A stretch of 64,000 nucleotides of DNA from Sphingomonas liriopis (GCF_024211255.1 NZ_JAMLDY010000012.1:1-64000); one strand, 5' to 3'. Counted from the first letter of the stretch, positions 19,486 to 31,284 are shown. A program made the numbers and translations. Notes: a model not told the origin generated them from the letters alone.

Positions 19486-21371
19486 TGCGCACGCCCCGGT
19501 CCCGGACCTGGTTCGGGGGGCGGCGACCGACGGGACCGGCATCGCTCGGTGCCAAGCTGGTCCTGATCCTGACCGCGGTCGGTGTCGCCGGCGCGCTCGG
19601 CATCACGCTGTTGCTCGCCAGCGTCATCACCCCCAATTTCAACGCGCTGGAGGCCAAGGCGGTCGGCGGTCACGTCGAGCGTACTCGCGCTGCGCTCGGC
19701 GAATATGCCGCCAAGGTCGAGAACGCCGTCCGCGACTATGGCGACTGGACGCAGAGCTACGATTATATGGCGGCGGCACCGTCCTCCGCCCCCGCGGCGA
19801 CGTTCGAGCGTGACAGCTTCTCGCCGCTCGCGATGACCAACCTCGGCGTGCAGGGCATGGCCTATGTCCGTCCCGACGGCAGCATCCGCATCGCGCGCTG
19901 GCTCGATCCCGCGAGCGGCCGCGAACGCGCCGACCTGCGCGCCGCGATGATCGCCACCGCGACGCGCACCGATCTCGCCCGCGTCGTCGGGCGCAGCAAT
20001 TCGGGCCATTTCTACGCGCGGCTCGGTCCCGTCGTCGCCGCGGTCGGCGTCGCGCAGGTGCGCCGCTCCGACGGCACCGGGTCCCCGCGCGGCTATGTGC
20101 TGATGGCGCGCCAGGTCACCTCGCGCCAATTGTCCGACCTGCTCCAGCTCGACGCGCGGATCGACCGTTCGGCGACCGGCGACCGCGAAGCCGTCGTCCC
20201 CGGCCGCCAGACGATGGGGATCGCGGTGCCGATCCCCGGCGTCGACGGCCATGCGATCGCCGCCGCGCGCTTCCACATCGTGCGCGACGTGTCGCTGCTC
20301 GGCCGCCGCATGCTGCTGCTCGCCGTCGCCGGGTCGACGCTGCTGCTGCTCATCGTCCTCGTCGTGCTGCGCCGGGTCATCGCGCGCCTCGTCCTCGCGC
20401 CGTTGCAGCGCGTCGAGCGCCACATGCAGCGCGTGCGCGCCTCGGGTGCGATGGCGCTGCTCGAGGACGATGGCCGCCGCGACGAATTCGGCTCGCTGGG
20501 CCGCAGCCTCAACGCCATGCTGTCGCAGCTGAAGGATTTGCGCGAACAGATCGAGGCGCAGAGCTTCGCGCTCGGCCGCAGCGAAAGCGCGGTCGCGGTG
20601 ATGCACAACGTCCGCAACGCGCTCAACCCGATCAGCACGATCCTCAGCCAGGGCATCGCGCAGGCGCCGCCGATCGACCGCGCCACCGTCGAACGTGCGC
20701 TCGCCGAGCTGGGCCGCGACGACCTTCCCGCCGATCGCCGCGCCAAGCTCGCCGCCTTCGCCACCGCCGCGCTGTCCGCCGAGGTGCAGGGGCGCGAGGC
20801 GATGCGCGGCGAACTGCAGGTCGGGCGAGAGGCGATGGCGCACGTGCTGGAGATCATCGGCCAGCAGCAGAAACAGGCGCACGAACGCCCCGCCCTCGAA
20901 CGCTGCGACCTCAGCGAGATCGTCGCGCGCAACGCCGCGATCGCGCGCTATTCCGACGCCGCCTCGATCGCGTTCAGCTTCCCCGCCGAACCGCAATTCG
21001 CGCTCGCCAACCGCGTCATCCTCAGCCAGGTGATCGGCAACCTGCTTGGCAACGCCGCCGAGGCGATCGCCGCCAGCGGGCGCGACAGCGGAAGCATCGG
21101 CGTCGCCATCCAGCCCGAGGACGACCGCATCGTCGTGCGCATCCGCGACGACGGCGAAGGCTTCGACGCCGCCACCGGCGCGACGCTGTTCCAGCGCGGC
21201 TTCTCGACCCGCGAACACAAATCGGGCGGCCTCGGCCTCCACTGGTGCGCCAATGCGATGAACGCGATGGACGGCAGCCTGCGCCTCGACAGCGAGGGCA
21301 GGGGCAAGGGCGCCGTCGCGATCCTGACGCTGAAGGCGGCGGAGGCGGTGGAAGTGGCGCAGGCGGCGTAA
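19485..21371 (+). CDS. CHASE4-type sensor histidine kinase
   Basis: 628 residues whose ATG overlaps the stop of the GGDEF-EAL gene (TGATG). A membrane segment near residues 22-45, a CHASE4-like periplasmic domain (AVRDYGDWTQSYDYM), a second membrane segment near 275-297 and a HAMP linker precede the kinase core. The phospho-acceptor histidine is in VMHNVRNALNP, and the ATP-binding domain has NLLGNAAEAIA, RDDGEGF and SGGLGLHWCANA. It probably senses an envelope signal and controls the adjacent cyclic-di-GMP enzyme. This partnership is inferred from the overlap and the matching domain types. Confidence 0.88.
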   Translation: MRTPRSRTWFGGRRPTGPASLGAKLVLILTAVGVAGALGITLLLASVITPNFNALEAKAVGGHVERTRAALGEYAAKVENAVRDYGDWTQSYDYMAAAPSSAPAATFERDSFSPLAMTNLGVQGMAYVRPDGSIRIARWLDPASGRERADLRAAMIATATRTDLARVVGRSNSGHFYARLGPVVAAVGVAQVRRSDGTGSPRGYVLMARQVTSRQLSDLLQLDARIDRSATGDREAVVPGRQTMGIAVPIPGVDGHAIAAARFHIVRDVSLLGRRMLLLAVAGSTLLLLIVLVVLRRVIARLVLAPLQRVERHMQRVRASGAMALLEDDGRRDEFGSLGRSLNAMLSQLKDLREQIEAQSFALGRSESAVAVMHNVRNALNPISTILSQGIAQAPPIDRATVERALAELGRDDLPADRRAKLAAFATAALSAEVQGREAMRGELQVGREAMAHVLEIIGQQQKQAHERPALERCDLSEIVARNAAIARYSDAASIAFSFPAEPQFALANRVILSQVIGNLLGNAAEAIAASGRDSGSIGVAIQPEDDRIVVRIRDDGEGFDAATGATLFQRGFSTREHKSGGLGLHWCANAMNAMDGSLRLDSEGRGKGAVAILTLKAAEAVEVAQAA

Positions 21372-21504
21372 GGGGGGGCGATCGCGCCAACGCGACGCCC
21401 GCTTCAAAAAAAGGGCTTTCTTGGCCTCCAGAACCCTCCCGTCATCCGGGACGTGTTCGGTGGCCACCCCTTCGAGCAAGTAATAGCACGCGCTACACTG
21501 CATT

Positions 21505-21590
21505 GTGCTCCCGCGCAGGCGGGAGGCCAAGGTTCCAAAAACAATCGGACGCTGGTCTGCTGGACTCTGGGTTCCCGCCTGCGCGGGAAC
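21505..21590. repeat. Family B palindromic repeat
   Basis: Arms gtgctcccgcgcaggcggga and gttcccgcctgcgcgggaac flank a variable centre; the copy is related to 10467-10555. A short family A-like half (gtcatccgggacgtgttcgg) begins near 21440, so the A-B association is repeated here. It fills the gap upstream of the lower-GC gene at 21664. Confidence 0.65.
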
Positions 21591-21663
21591 CGGCTATATG
21601 TTCAGCGTCCGGTGAAAACCCGCTTCCGGTTGCGGTGCTCCAATCGAGCAGTAAGCTTACGGG

Positions 21664-22236
21664 ATGATCGACATGCCCGAGGTTCCTCCTGCATACGAGC
21701 AGGTTCTGACGCAGAAGCTGATACATTGCGGCCTGCATCACGGCGGCTTTACCGTGAAATACGAACGTGAACTGCAAAGCGTAGAGATCGTGATCGGCCA
21801 AGATGCAGGGGCAGCTACGAAGCACTTTGACTGCATCAGAGAAGCTGCTGGCCACGAGATCGTCACCTTCGAAAACCCGGAATTGCACCAAGCGTATGAG
21901 GATCGGGTGTTCAAGGCACTAAGGCCAAAGATACTTGCGGATGCCCGAGCGGAACTCGAAAGACGCGGCGTCCTTCACAGCTTTCCCGAACGATCGAAAT
22001 TCGCCTCCGACAAGCTATTTGCTGAAGCGTTAGAACGGCAATGCGGCATGAAGCCGGGCTCGTTTTTCGTCGAAAGCCAATCGGGCCTGATTGGCCAGCC
22101 TAAGCCGGGACGTCAGAGCAAAGCCGACGAAGAGAGAACGGCCTGCCTCATGGCGGCAATCATGTATGTCAGCGCAAAAGGTGAACCTTTTAAATTCGGT
22201 TTTGTAGGTAACGAAGCCATCCCGTCGGAAAGGTAA
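21664..22236 (+). CDS. Hypothetical protein of lower GC content
   Basis: 190 residues of unknown function, soluble, with no signal peptide or membrane segment. Motifs such as FTVKYERELQSVEIVIGQDAG and GRQSKADEERTACLMAAIMY match no family I recognise. Codon use differs from the neighbours: many A/T-ending codons, and a GC content that by eye is in the 50s against the high 60s around it. The gene lies between repeats and the nusG terminator region, which suggests horizontal acquisition. The ATG at 21664 is followed by a second in-frame ATG three codons later, so the exact start is uncertain. Confidence 0.6.
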   Translation: MIDMPEVPPAYEQVLTQKLIHCGLHHGGFTVKYERELQSVEIVIGQDAGAATKHFDCIREAAGHEIVTFENPELHQAYEDRVFKALRPKILADARAELERRGVLHSFPERSKFASDKLFAEALERQCGMKPGSFFVESQSGLIGQPKPGRQSKADEERTACLMAAIMYVSAKGEPFKFGFVGNEAIPSER

Positions 22237-22342
22237 CTTGCTCTTACCGGCTTGAGCGAACGTCGCCTTGATGCCCGATCCGTCCCGACCGCAGACCGGC
22301 GCCTTCCTGCCAATATCCACATATGCCTTTGACGCAGCAACG

Positions 22343-22376
22343 CGATAAGCCGGAGCGTCACCGCCCCGGCTTATCG
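22343..22376 (-). terminator. Hairpin downstream of nusG
   Basis: A perfect 11-base stem (cgataagccgg / ccggcttatcg) lies about 57 bases beyond the nusG stop. On the minus strand no clear T-run follows, so it is a possible but imperfect terminator for secE-nusG. Confidence 0.45.
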
Positions 22377-22432
22377 GTATCGTTCAGTCTGGTCCGGGCC
22401 GCCCCGACGGATGGGTGCCATCCGCGTGCGGC

Positions 22433-22969
22433 TTACTTGCTGCGTTCGACCTGCTCGAAGTCCAGTTCCACCGGGGTGGCGCGGCCGAAGATCGATACCG
22501 ACACCTTGACCTTCGACTTGTCGAAATCGAGTTCCTCGACGATGCCGTTGAAGCTTGCGAACGGGCCTTCGAGCACCTTGACCGCGTCGCCGATCTCGTA
22601 ATCGACCTTGACCTTGGTCTTGGGTGCCGCGGCGGCCTCTTCCTTGCTGTTGAGCATGCGCGCGGCCTCGGCCTCGCTGATCGCCTGCGGCTTGCCCATG
22701 CTGCCGAGGAAGCCCGTGACCTTGGGCGTGTTCTTGACGAGGTGGTAGACGTCGTCGTTCATGTTGAGCTTGGCCAGCACGTAGCCGGGCATGAACTTGC
22801 GCTCGACCGCGATCTTCTTGCCGCGGCGGGCCTCGGTCACCGTCTCGGTGGGGACCTCGATCTGCTCGACCAGCTGCTCGAGGCCGAGCCGCGTCGCCTC
22901 CGCCATGATCGCGTCGCGGACCTTGCCCTCGAAGCCCGAATAGGCGTGAATGATGTACCAGCGCGCCAT
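22433..22969 (-). CDS. nusG: Transcription termination/antitermination factor NusG
   Basis: 178 residues. The NGN domain opens with MARWYIIHAYSGFEGKVRDA and includes FMPGYVLAKLNM and the KNTPKVTGFLGS segment. A C-terminal KOW domain (IGDAVKVLEGPFASFNGIVEELD) follows. NusG binds RNA polymerase and couples it to Rho or to ribosomal protein S10. It follows secE by nine bases. rplK, the usual next gene, is absent here: a repeat-flanked unknown gene follows instead. Confidence 0.97.
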   Translation of the reverse strand: MARWYIIHAYSGFEGKVRDAIMAEATRLGLEQLVEQIEVPTETVTEARRGKKIAVERKFMPGYVLAKLNMNDDVYHLVKNTPKVTGFLGSMGKPQAISEAEAARMLNSKEEAAAAPKTKVKVDYEIGDAVKVLEGPFASFNGIVEELDFDKSKVKVSVSIFGRATPVELDFEQVERSK

Positions 22970-22978
22970 TGTGTACCC

Positions 22979-23176
22979 TTACTTCGCGAGCTTGAGCAGC
23001 GCCTGGACGACCGCGTTGAAGAACGTGTCGACGCCCAGGAAGAACAGCGCGAGGATCGTCGTCATGATGACCACCATGACGCCCGTCATGATCGTCTCGC
23101 GCCGGGTCGGCCAGACGACCTTCTTGGTCTCGGCCTGCACCTGACGGATGAATTCGATGGGGGTCGTCTTCGCCAC
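22979..23176 (-). CDS. secE: Preprotein translocase subunit SecE
   Basis: 65 residues, the short single-span form usual in alphaproteobacteria. The amphipathic motif FIRQVQAETKKVVWPTRRE is followed by one membrane segment (TGVMVVIMTTILALFFLGV). SecE clamps SecY in the translocon. It is encoded just upstream of nusG and downstream of tRNA-Trp, the classic arrangement. Confidence 0.96.
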   Translation of the reverse strand: MAKTTPIEFIRQVQAETKKVVWPTRRETIMTGVMVVIMTTILALFFLGVDTFFNAVVQALLKLAK

Positions 23177-23365
23177 TGTTTTTTCTCAGAACCCGCTGGA
23201 ATCACGAAAATCCGTATCGCCGGGGCATAAGGCCGCTGCCGCTTCCCTCATGTGGGGAACCGGCGTGGCCCGTCCTTGGCTGTCGGATGGCCTGCGCAGA
23301 TAGCCGCGCGGGCAGGCAAAGGCAAGGGCGGGGACGGGGGTGGCGAAGAGGGCGGCCGCCCGGCG

Positions 23366-23509
23366 TCAGTGGCCGTAGCGCTTGATGCCGCGACGGCGCA
23401 GTTTCTCGCGCTTGCGACGGCGCAGATGCAGGACGAGTGCGGGCACGCCGACCAAGAGCAGAACGCCGATGATGGCCATTACAAGCGTGTGTCGCGTAGC
23501 TTCGTCCAT
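23366..23509 (-). CDS. Small single-span membrane protein
   Basis: 47 residues, too short for routine gene calling. It starts MDEATRHTLVMAIIGVLLLV, has one membrane segment at about residues 8-28 and ends in a very basic tail (LRRRKREKLRRRGIKRYGH). It lies on the same strand between tRNA-Trp and secE. Function is unknown; the basic cytoplasmic tail could contact RNA, ribosomes or the translocon, but that is speculation. The codon pattern and clean membrane topology support a real gene. Confidence 0.55.
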   Translation of the reverse strand: MDEATRHTLVMAIIGVLLLVGVPALVLHLRRRKREKLRRRGIKRYGH

Positions 23510-23608
23510 AACCTTCGATATAAACAGGCGTTAGGCCATCGTCACCGGTTACATGACGAAAATTTCATCGTTGCGGCGAACCGGCTGCTCGTTTCGGCGC
23601 CGGGAAAC

Positions 23609-23684
23609 TGGCAGGAGTGCACGGACTCGAACCGTGGGCCCTCGGTTTTGGAGACCGATGCTCTACCAACTGAGCTACACTCCT
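23609..23684 (-). tRNA. tRNA-Trp (anticodon CCA)
   Basis: The acceptor stem AGGAGTG pairs with CACTCCT, followed by discriminator G and an encoded CCA (minus strand). The D arm GCTCAGTTGGTAGAGC, the anticodon loop CTCCAAA with anticodon CCA and the TPsiC arm with GGTTCGAGTCC are all visible. It lies upstream of secE-nusG on the same strand, a common bacterial arrangement. Confidence 0.97.
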
Positions 23685-23696
23685 GCAGCGCCGCGC

Positions 23697-23725
23697 CCTC
23701 TACCCGCCCGTTGAAAAAAGGGCAA
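23697..23725 (-). promoter_or_regulatory. Sigma-70-type promoter for tRNA-Trp
   Basis: On the minus strand the -35 element TTGCCC (complement of 23720-23725) and the -10 element TAGAGG (complement of 23697-23702) are separated by 17 bases, with the tRNA 5' end 12 bases further on. It could also drive the downstream small gene, secE and nusG. Confidence 0.6.
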
Positions 23726-23809
23726 GACGATCCTGTATCGAGTCGTCACGGGTGACGGCACGGCGCGATCCGATTATGCGAACGGGGGCGTGTAGGACAG
23801 GGGAAACTG

Positions 23810-24829
23810 ATGCGCTCGATGAAAATAGGATCGCGCCTGGCGCTGGCGCTTGTCATCCTGCCGCTGACCGGCGCGGCCGATCCTGCGGCCGCGCCCGACT
23901 TCGGGGCGAATCTGGAGCGGTTCGCCTATCCGTGGCCGGTGCAGACGATGACGTTCGACGTCGTCGGCCAGCCGGCGACGATGGCGTTCATGGATGTCGC
24001 CCCGGCGCGGCCGAACGGGCGCAGCGTCGTGCTGCTGCACGGCAAGAACTTCTGCGGCGCGACGTGGGAGAGTACGGTGCGCGCGCTCACCGACAGCGGC
24101 TATCGCGTCCTCGTCCCCGACCAGATCGGCTTCTGCAAATCGGCCAAGCCGCGCGCCGCGCAGTACAGCTTCGAGATGCTGGCGTCGTTCACGCAGCGGC
24201 TGATGCAGTCGCGCGGCATCACGCGGGCGTCGGTGGTCGGCCATTCGATGGGCGGCATGCTCGCGATGCGCTTCGCCATCATGTACCCCGCGGCGGTCGA
24301 GCGGCTGGTGCTGGTCAATCCGCTCGGGCTCAAGGACCGGTCGGAAGAGGGGCTGCCCTACGTCGACGTCGACACCCTGTGGGCTGGCGAGAGGAAGACG
24401 AGCTACGCCAGCATCAAGGCGTATCAACAGCTCAATTATTATCATGGGACGTGGAAGCCCGCCTACGATCGCTGGGTGTGGATGCTCGCCGGCATGTATC
24501 AGGGGTCGGGTCGCGATACGGTGGCATTGGCGCAGGCGAAGACCAGCGAGATGATCAAGACGCAGGCGGTCGCGCACGAGCTGTACCGGATCAAGCCGCC
24601 GACGACGCTGATCGTCGGCACGCTCGACAAGACCGCCTTCGGCCGCGCGCAGACGCCGCCGGGGCTGCGGCAGTTCCTGCAGGCGATTCCGGTGGTGGCG
24701 GGCGAGGCGGTGAAGCAGATGCCGAACGCGACGCTGATCCGCCTCGACGGACTGGGTCATTCGCCGCAGGTCGAGGATCCGGCGCGGTTCGAACGGACGT
24801 TGCTGACGACGCTGGCGCCGCGCCGGTAG
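23810..24829 (+). CDS. Secreted alpha/beta hydrolase
   Basis: 339 residues. A signal peptide (MKIGSRLALALVILPLTGA) precedes an alpha/beta-hydrolase fold with the oxyanion loop LLHGKNFCGATWE, the nucleophile elbow VVGHSMGGML (Ser146), LVNPLGLKD and a C-terminal histidine in LDGLGHSPQ. The acid is probably in VGTLDKTAF. The substrate is unknown; this family includes esterases, lipases and haloperoxidase-like enzymes. ATGs at 23810 and 23819 are both possible starts. The gene stands alone between tRNA-Trp and repeat sequence. Confidence 0.8.
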   Translation: MRSMKIGSRLALALVILPLTGAADPAAAPDFGANLERFAYPWPVQTMTFDVVGQPATMAFMDVAPARPNGRSVVLLHGKNFCGATWESTVRALTDSGYRVLVPDQIGFCKSAKPRAAQYSFEMLASFTQRLMQSRGITRASVVGHSMGGMLAMRFAIMYPAAVERLVLVNPLGLKDRSEEGLPYVDVDTLWAGERKTSYASIKAYQQLNYYHGTWKPAYDRWVWMLAGMYQGSGRDTVALAQAKTSEMIKTQAVAHELYRIKPPTTLIVGTLDKTAFGRAQTPPGLRQFLQAIPVVAGEAVKQMPNATLIRLDGLGHSPQVEDPARFERTLLTTLAPRR

Positions 24830-24856
24830 GGGCGGGAAGGCTTCGCCCCCCCCCAC

Positions 24857-25064
24857 CGTTCGTGCCGAGCTTGTCGAAGCACTGGTCTCCACGAGAACCG
24901 TCGCCGCTCGTGAAAGCCAGCCCTTCGACAGGCTCAGGGTGAACGGGTGTGGTGTGGCGCTCGAGCCGCCGGCGGACCGTAAGCTTGCCGCTGACGATGC
25001 TTGGAAACCGGCTTTGGGGCCACACGGCTTCAAAGCCGGTTCGTGCTGAGCTTGTCGAAGCACC
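24857..25064. repeat. Dispersed repeat, family D (ttcgacaggctcag)
   Basis: Inverted units cgttcgtgccgagcttgtcg (24857) and cccttcgacaggctcagggt (24921) face each other, and a third unit, ttcgtgctgagcttgtcgaa, starts near 25040. Related pairs lie at 46026-46123 and 50641-50706. Nothing else was found in the gap 24830-25123. Confidence 0.75.
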
Positions 25065-25123
25065 TGTTACCGCAAGCGACGCCCTCGATCGTGGGGACTG
25101 AACAGCACGAACGGGAGCGGCAT

Positions 25124-25756
25124 TCAGGCCGCCAACCCGACGATGCGGCGGTAGGCGGCGTTGTCGTTCGCTGCGCGCAGGCAGGGTGCGGCGGGCAGGG
25201 GGAGTGCCACGATCATCACGATGAACCCGATCGCGCCGACCGGCAGCGGTACGAACGCCGCCAGCATGAGAGTCGCCAATCGCGCTTCGGCGAACAGTGC
25301 GCCGGGCGGCAGGATCGAGGCGCGCGCGCCGATCCAGGCGGCGATCCCGGCGCCGAATGCGACGATCAGGCCGAGGCTGGCGGGCCATGTCCCGGCCAGC
25401 GTCGCGAGGTTGGGCAGGGTCGCCAGCGGAGCGGACCACGGCAACGCGAACGCCACCAGTGCCGCGGCCAATACGGCGACCGGCATGTGCCGCGCCCCAC
25501 GCTGGCGAATCGCCAGTCCCGCGCAAAGTGGCGCAAGCAACAACCCGACCGGCGCGAGTCCGACCGACAGCCCCGCAGCGATCAGCATGTCGCGCGTCCG
25601 CCGCTCGTGCGCGGCGCACAGTGCCGCTACCGAGGCGAGCAGCGCCAGCATGTCGCTCCACCGCCCGCCCGGCAGCAACCCGGCGAGCAGCGCCGCCGCG
25701 GCCAGCGCGGCCATCGGCAGGACGGGGGAGGGGGCGGGCCGAAGCGGGTAGGACAT
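25124..25756 (-). CDS. Integral membrane protein of unknown function
   Basis: 210 residues with about six hydrophobic segments (for example PMAALAAAALLAGLLPG, LIAAGLSVGLAPVGLLLAPL, VAVLAAALVAFALPW, FVPLPVGAIGFIVMIVALP). No catalytic motif is evident. The start at 25756 (MSYPLRPAPS) is chosen because the frame upstream of it is charged and unlike a membrane protein. The C-terminus ends in NDNAAYRRIVGLAA. It is divergent from rpsL. Confidence 0.6.
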   Translation of the reverse strand: MSYPLRPAPSPVLPMAALAAAALLAGLLPGGRWSDMLALLASVAALCAAHERRTRDMLIAAGLSVGLAPVGLLLAPLCAGLAIRQRGARHMPVAVLAAALVAFALPWSAPLATLPNLATLAGTWPASLGLIVAFGAGIAAWIGARASILPPGALFAEARLATLMLAAFVPLPVGAIGFIVMIVALPLPAAPCLRAANDNAAYRRIVGLAA

Positions 25757-25806
25757 CGCCGCCTGATGCACCCGCGCCCGTTGCATCCGGGTTAAGGGAC
25801 GCCCCG

Positions 25807-25835
25807 TTGACCGCGCAGGCGACTCTGCGTATAGG
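25807..25835 (+). promoter_or_regulatory. Strong sigma-70-type promoter for the str operon
   Basis: TTGACC at 25807 and TATAGG at 25830 are separated by 17 bases. It would give a leader of about 160 bases before rpsL, in which no gene is seen. This is the best promoter match upstream of the ribosomal block. Confidence 0.7.
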
Positions 25836-25999
25836 CCCGCCCGGTCCGTCGGAGCGATCCGGTGGACATGCTTGAACATTGCTGGATGCAAAAGTCGTGG
25901 GGCCGGGGTGACGTGTGTCGTCGCCTACGTCCCTTTTTGTATTCCGAAGTGCTGTGAAGGCTCCAGCAAAGTAACCCACTTAATTGAGGTGAAGGCTTC

Positions 26000-26371
26000 A
26001 TGCCGACGATCAACCAGCTGGTCCGCAAGGGCCGCGACCCGCAGAAGGCCAAGTCCAAGGTCCCCGCGATGGAGCAGAACCCGCAGAAGCGCGGCGTCTG
26101 CACACGCGTCTACACGACGACCCCGAAGAAGCCGAACTCGGCGCTGCGCAAGGTGGCCAAGGTCCGCCTGACCAACAGCCGCGAAGTCATCAGCTACATT
26201 CCGGGTGAAGGCCACAACCTGCAGGAGCACTCGGTGGTCCTGATCCGCGGCGGCCGTGTGCGCGACCTTCCCGGCGTTCGCTACCACGTCCTGCGCGGCG
26301 TGCTCGATACGCAGGGCGTCAAGGATCGCCGCCAGTCCCGCTCCAAGTACGGCGCCAAGCGTCCGAAGTAA
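26000..26371 (+). CDS. rpsL: 30S ribosomal protein S12
   Basis: 123 residues, close to the E. coli length. The decoding-site loops are wild type: [17 protein letters not shown] with the conserved lysine whose change gives streptomycin resistance, and [13 protein letters not shown]. The assignment is unambiguous. It is the first gene of the str operon and the RBS-like gaggtgaagg precedes it. Confidence 0.98.
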   Translation: MPTINQLVRKGRDPQKAKSKVPAMEQNPQKRGVCTRVYTTTPKKPNSALRKVAKVRLTNSREVISYIPGEGHNLQEHSVVLIRGGRVRDLPGVRYHVLRGVLDTQGVKDRRQSRSKYGAKRPK

Positions 26372-26431
26372 GCCGGTCGGCCTTCCACGCGGAGGCTCGC
26401 CCAACAGGCTGAAGTTAGAAAGGTTTTTGAA

Positions 26432-26902
26432 ATGGCACGTCGTCGTCGCCCGGAAAAGCGTATCATCCTCCCCGATCCCAAGTTCGGTGATGAGGTCCTC
26501 TCGAAGTTCATGAATTCGGTCATGCTCGACGGCAAGAAGTCCGTCGCCGAACTGATCGTCTACGGTGCCCTGGAAACCGTCGAGCAGCGCGCCAAGCGCG
26601 AGCCGATCGGCGTGTTCCATGACGCGCTCAACAACATCAAGCCCGGCATCGAGGTGCGTTCGCGCCGCGTCGGTGGTGCGACCTACCAGGTCCCCGTCGA
26701 GGTCCGCCCGGAGCGCGCCCAGGCGCTGGCGATCCGCTGGCTGATCACGGCCGCGCGTGCGCGCAGCGAGAACACCATGTCGGCGCGCCTGTCGGGCGAG
26801 CTGATGGATGCCGCCAACAACCGCGGCAACGCGGTGAAGAAGCGCGAAGACACGCATCGCATGGCCGAAGCCAACCGCGCCTTCAGCCACTACCGCTGGT
26901 AA
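26432..26902 (+). CDS. rpsG: 30S ribosomal protein S7
   Basis: 156 residues. It starts [20 protein letters not shown] and has the conserved segments [13 protein letters not shown] and [20 protein letters not shown], ending in [11 protein letters not shown]7 nucleates assembly of the 30S head and in E. coli autoregulates the str operon. It follows rpsL by 60 bases. Confidence 0.98.
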   Translation: MARRRRPEKRIILPDPKFGDEVLSKFMNSVMLDGKKSVAELIVYGALETVEQRAKREPIGVFHDALNNIKPGIEVRSRRVGGATYQVPVEVRPERAQALAIRWLITAARARSENTMSARLSGELMDAANNRGNAVKKREDTHRMAEANRAFSHYRW

Positions 26903-26934
26903 GGCTTGGAAGCCTCGACCTTCTGACCTATATC

Positions 26935-26965
26935 GTGGGGAGCCGGCGGAAGCTGCGCTCCCCAC
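26935..26965 (+). promoter_or_regulatory. Hairpin in the rpsG-fusA spacer
   Basis: A perfect nine-base stem (gtggggagc / gctccccac) sits just upstream of the fusA ribosome binding site (taaggaaacc). No T-tract follows, so it is more likely a translational or RNA-stability element than a terminator. In E. coli S7 binds the S12-S7 spacer, so the position here differs. Confidence 0.4.
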
Positions 26966-26986
26966 ATCTCTAAGGAAACCACGATC

Positions 26987-29083
<2,097 letters not shown>

Positions 29084-29235
29084 GGCATGCGGGGCCGAGG
29101 TAACTCGGTCCCGAATGCTGGAAGACCAGCTTCCCTGTGTAGGCGGAGAGGGGCTGGCGTTACCGATCATCAACCGCTACAGGGCCGCGTTCGCGTAGCC
29201 CGGGCGGCACCGAATTCGAATCAGAAGGTAGGAAA

Positions 29236-30429
<1,194 letters not shown>

Positions 30430-30469
30430 GATAACGGATCGGCGCTTCGGCGCCGGCCCGGAACGACAG

Positions 30470-30514
30470 CGGCCCGGCTCTCCCAAAAAAGGAGAGTCGG
30501 GCCGTTGCCTTTTA
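30470..30514 (+). terminator. Intrinsic terminator between tuf and rpsJ
   Basis: A 14-base stem (cggcccggctctcc / ggagagtcgggccg, with one G-T pair) has a caaaaaa loop and is followed by ttgcctttt. It lies 40 bases after the tuf stop and should end most str-operon transcripts, so rpsJ needs its own promoter or readthrough. Confidence 0.85.
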
Positions 30515-30688
30515 ATGAGGGCTCCTTTAAGGGCGCCCCTCCAGTTTTACTGAGTTGCGGCTCTTTCTCGTCGCCCCCGCTTTTGTGTGGGGGGTCTCAT
30601 CCCGCCGGTCCAGCACCAGCGGCGCGAGTCCTTCGTTTTGCGCGAAGGAGACGGCCGGGGTCGTGCTCGCATCGCATCGGTAGGGATC

Positions 30689-30997
30689 ATGGACAGCAAC
30701 ATCCGCATTCGCCTCAAGGCGTTCGATCATCGCGTGCTCGACCAGGCGACCGGCGACATCGCCGACACCGCGCGTCGTACCGGCGCGCTCATCCGCGGTC
30801 CGATTCCGCTGCCCACGCGCATCGAGAAGTTCACCGTCAACCGCGGCCCGCACATCGACAAGAAGAGCCGCGAGCAGTTCGAGGTGCGCACCTACAAGCG
30901 CATGCTCGACATCGTGCAGCCGACCCCGCAGACGGTCGATGCGCTGATGAAGCTCGACCTCGCCGCAGGCGTTGACGTCGAGATCAAGCTGGCGTAA
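30689..30997 (+). CDS. rpsJ: 30S ribosomal protein S10
   Basis: 102 residues, the usual length. It starts [20 protein letters not shown] and contains [20 protein letters not shown] and EFVRTYKR-like [13 protein letters not shown]10 is also NusE, the partner of NusG and NusB. The start at 30689 follows taggga; an upstream in-frame extension is not S10-like. The 174-base leader has a tccttcg/cgaagga hairpin near 30627-30647. Confidence 0.97.
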   Translation: MDSNIRIRLKAFDHRVLDQATGDIADTARRTGALIRGPIPLPTRIEKFTVNRGPHIDKKSREQFEVRTYKRMLDIVQPTPQTVDALMKLDLAAGVDVEIKLA

Positions 30998-31284
30998 TGG
31001 CCCGCATCCCGCGGTCGACGTCGAGTCCCGCGGGTTTGCTGTTTCCGCCACGGTGGAACGGCCGGTTTGGGAACTCCGCATCGCGGAGCACCTGACAGAT
31101 ACGAGATACCGCCGGCCCCTCGGGGTCGGGCCAGCGTCTCCCGTCATGTTCCCGGCAACGGGGACGACCAGCCCGGGACGGGGCGACGTAGATACAACAC
31201 GGGTTGGATGGCGTCCTTTCGGGGGCGTCGCAAGCACGTCGGGGAATGGTCCCGGGCGTGCCTCTGTCAAAGGAGTGCAGGGTC
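30998..31284 (+). other. Long structured spacer between rpsJ and rplC
   Basis: 287 bases without a supported gene where most bacteria have a few tens. A hairpin with stem cccgcgg/ccgcggg (31008-31034) is followed by tttgctgttt, resembling a weak terminator. Further GC-rich inverted pieces precede the rplC ribosome binding site (aaggagtg near 31270). It could hold a promoter, an attenuator or a ribosomal-protein binding site. Confidence 0.5.

Noticed and set aside
17554..19542. A 662-codon minus-strand frame opposite the GGDEF-EAL gene
   Set aside because: The sense strand encodes clear receiver, GGDEF and EAL motifs; the antisense frame has low-complexity, Asp/Arg/Gly-rich composition.
24830..25123. 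Possible insertion sequence remnant
   Set aside because: Repeats of family D are present, but no transposase-like frame or terminal inverted repeats with a target duplication were seen.
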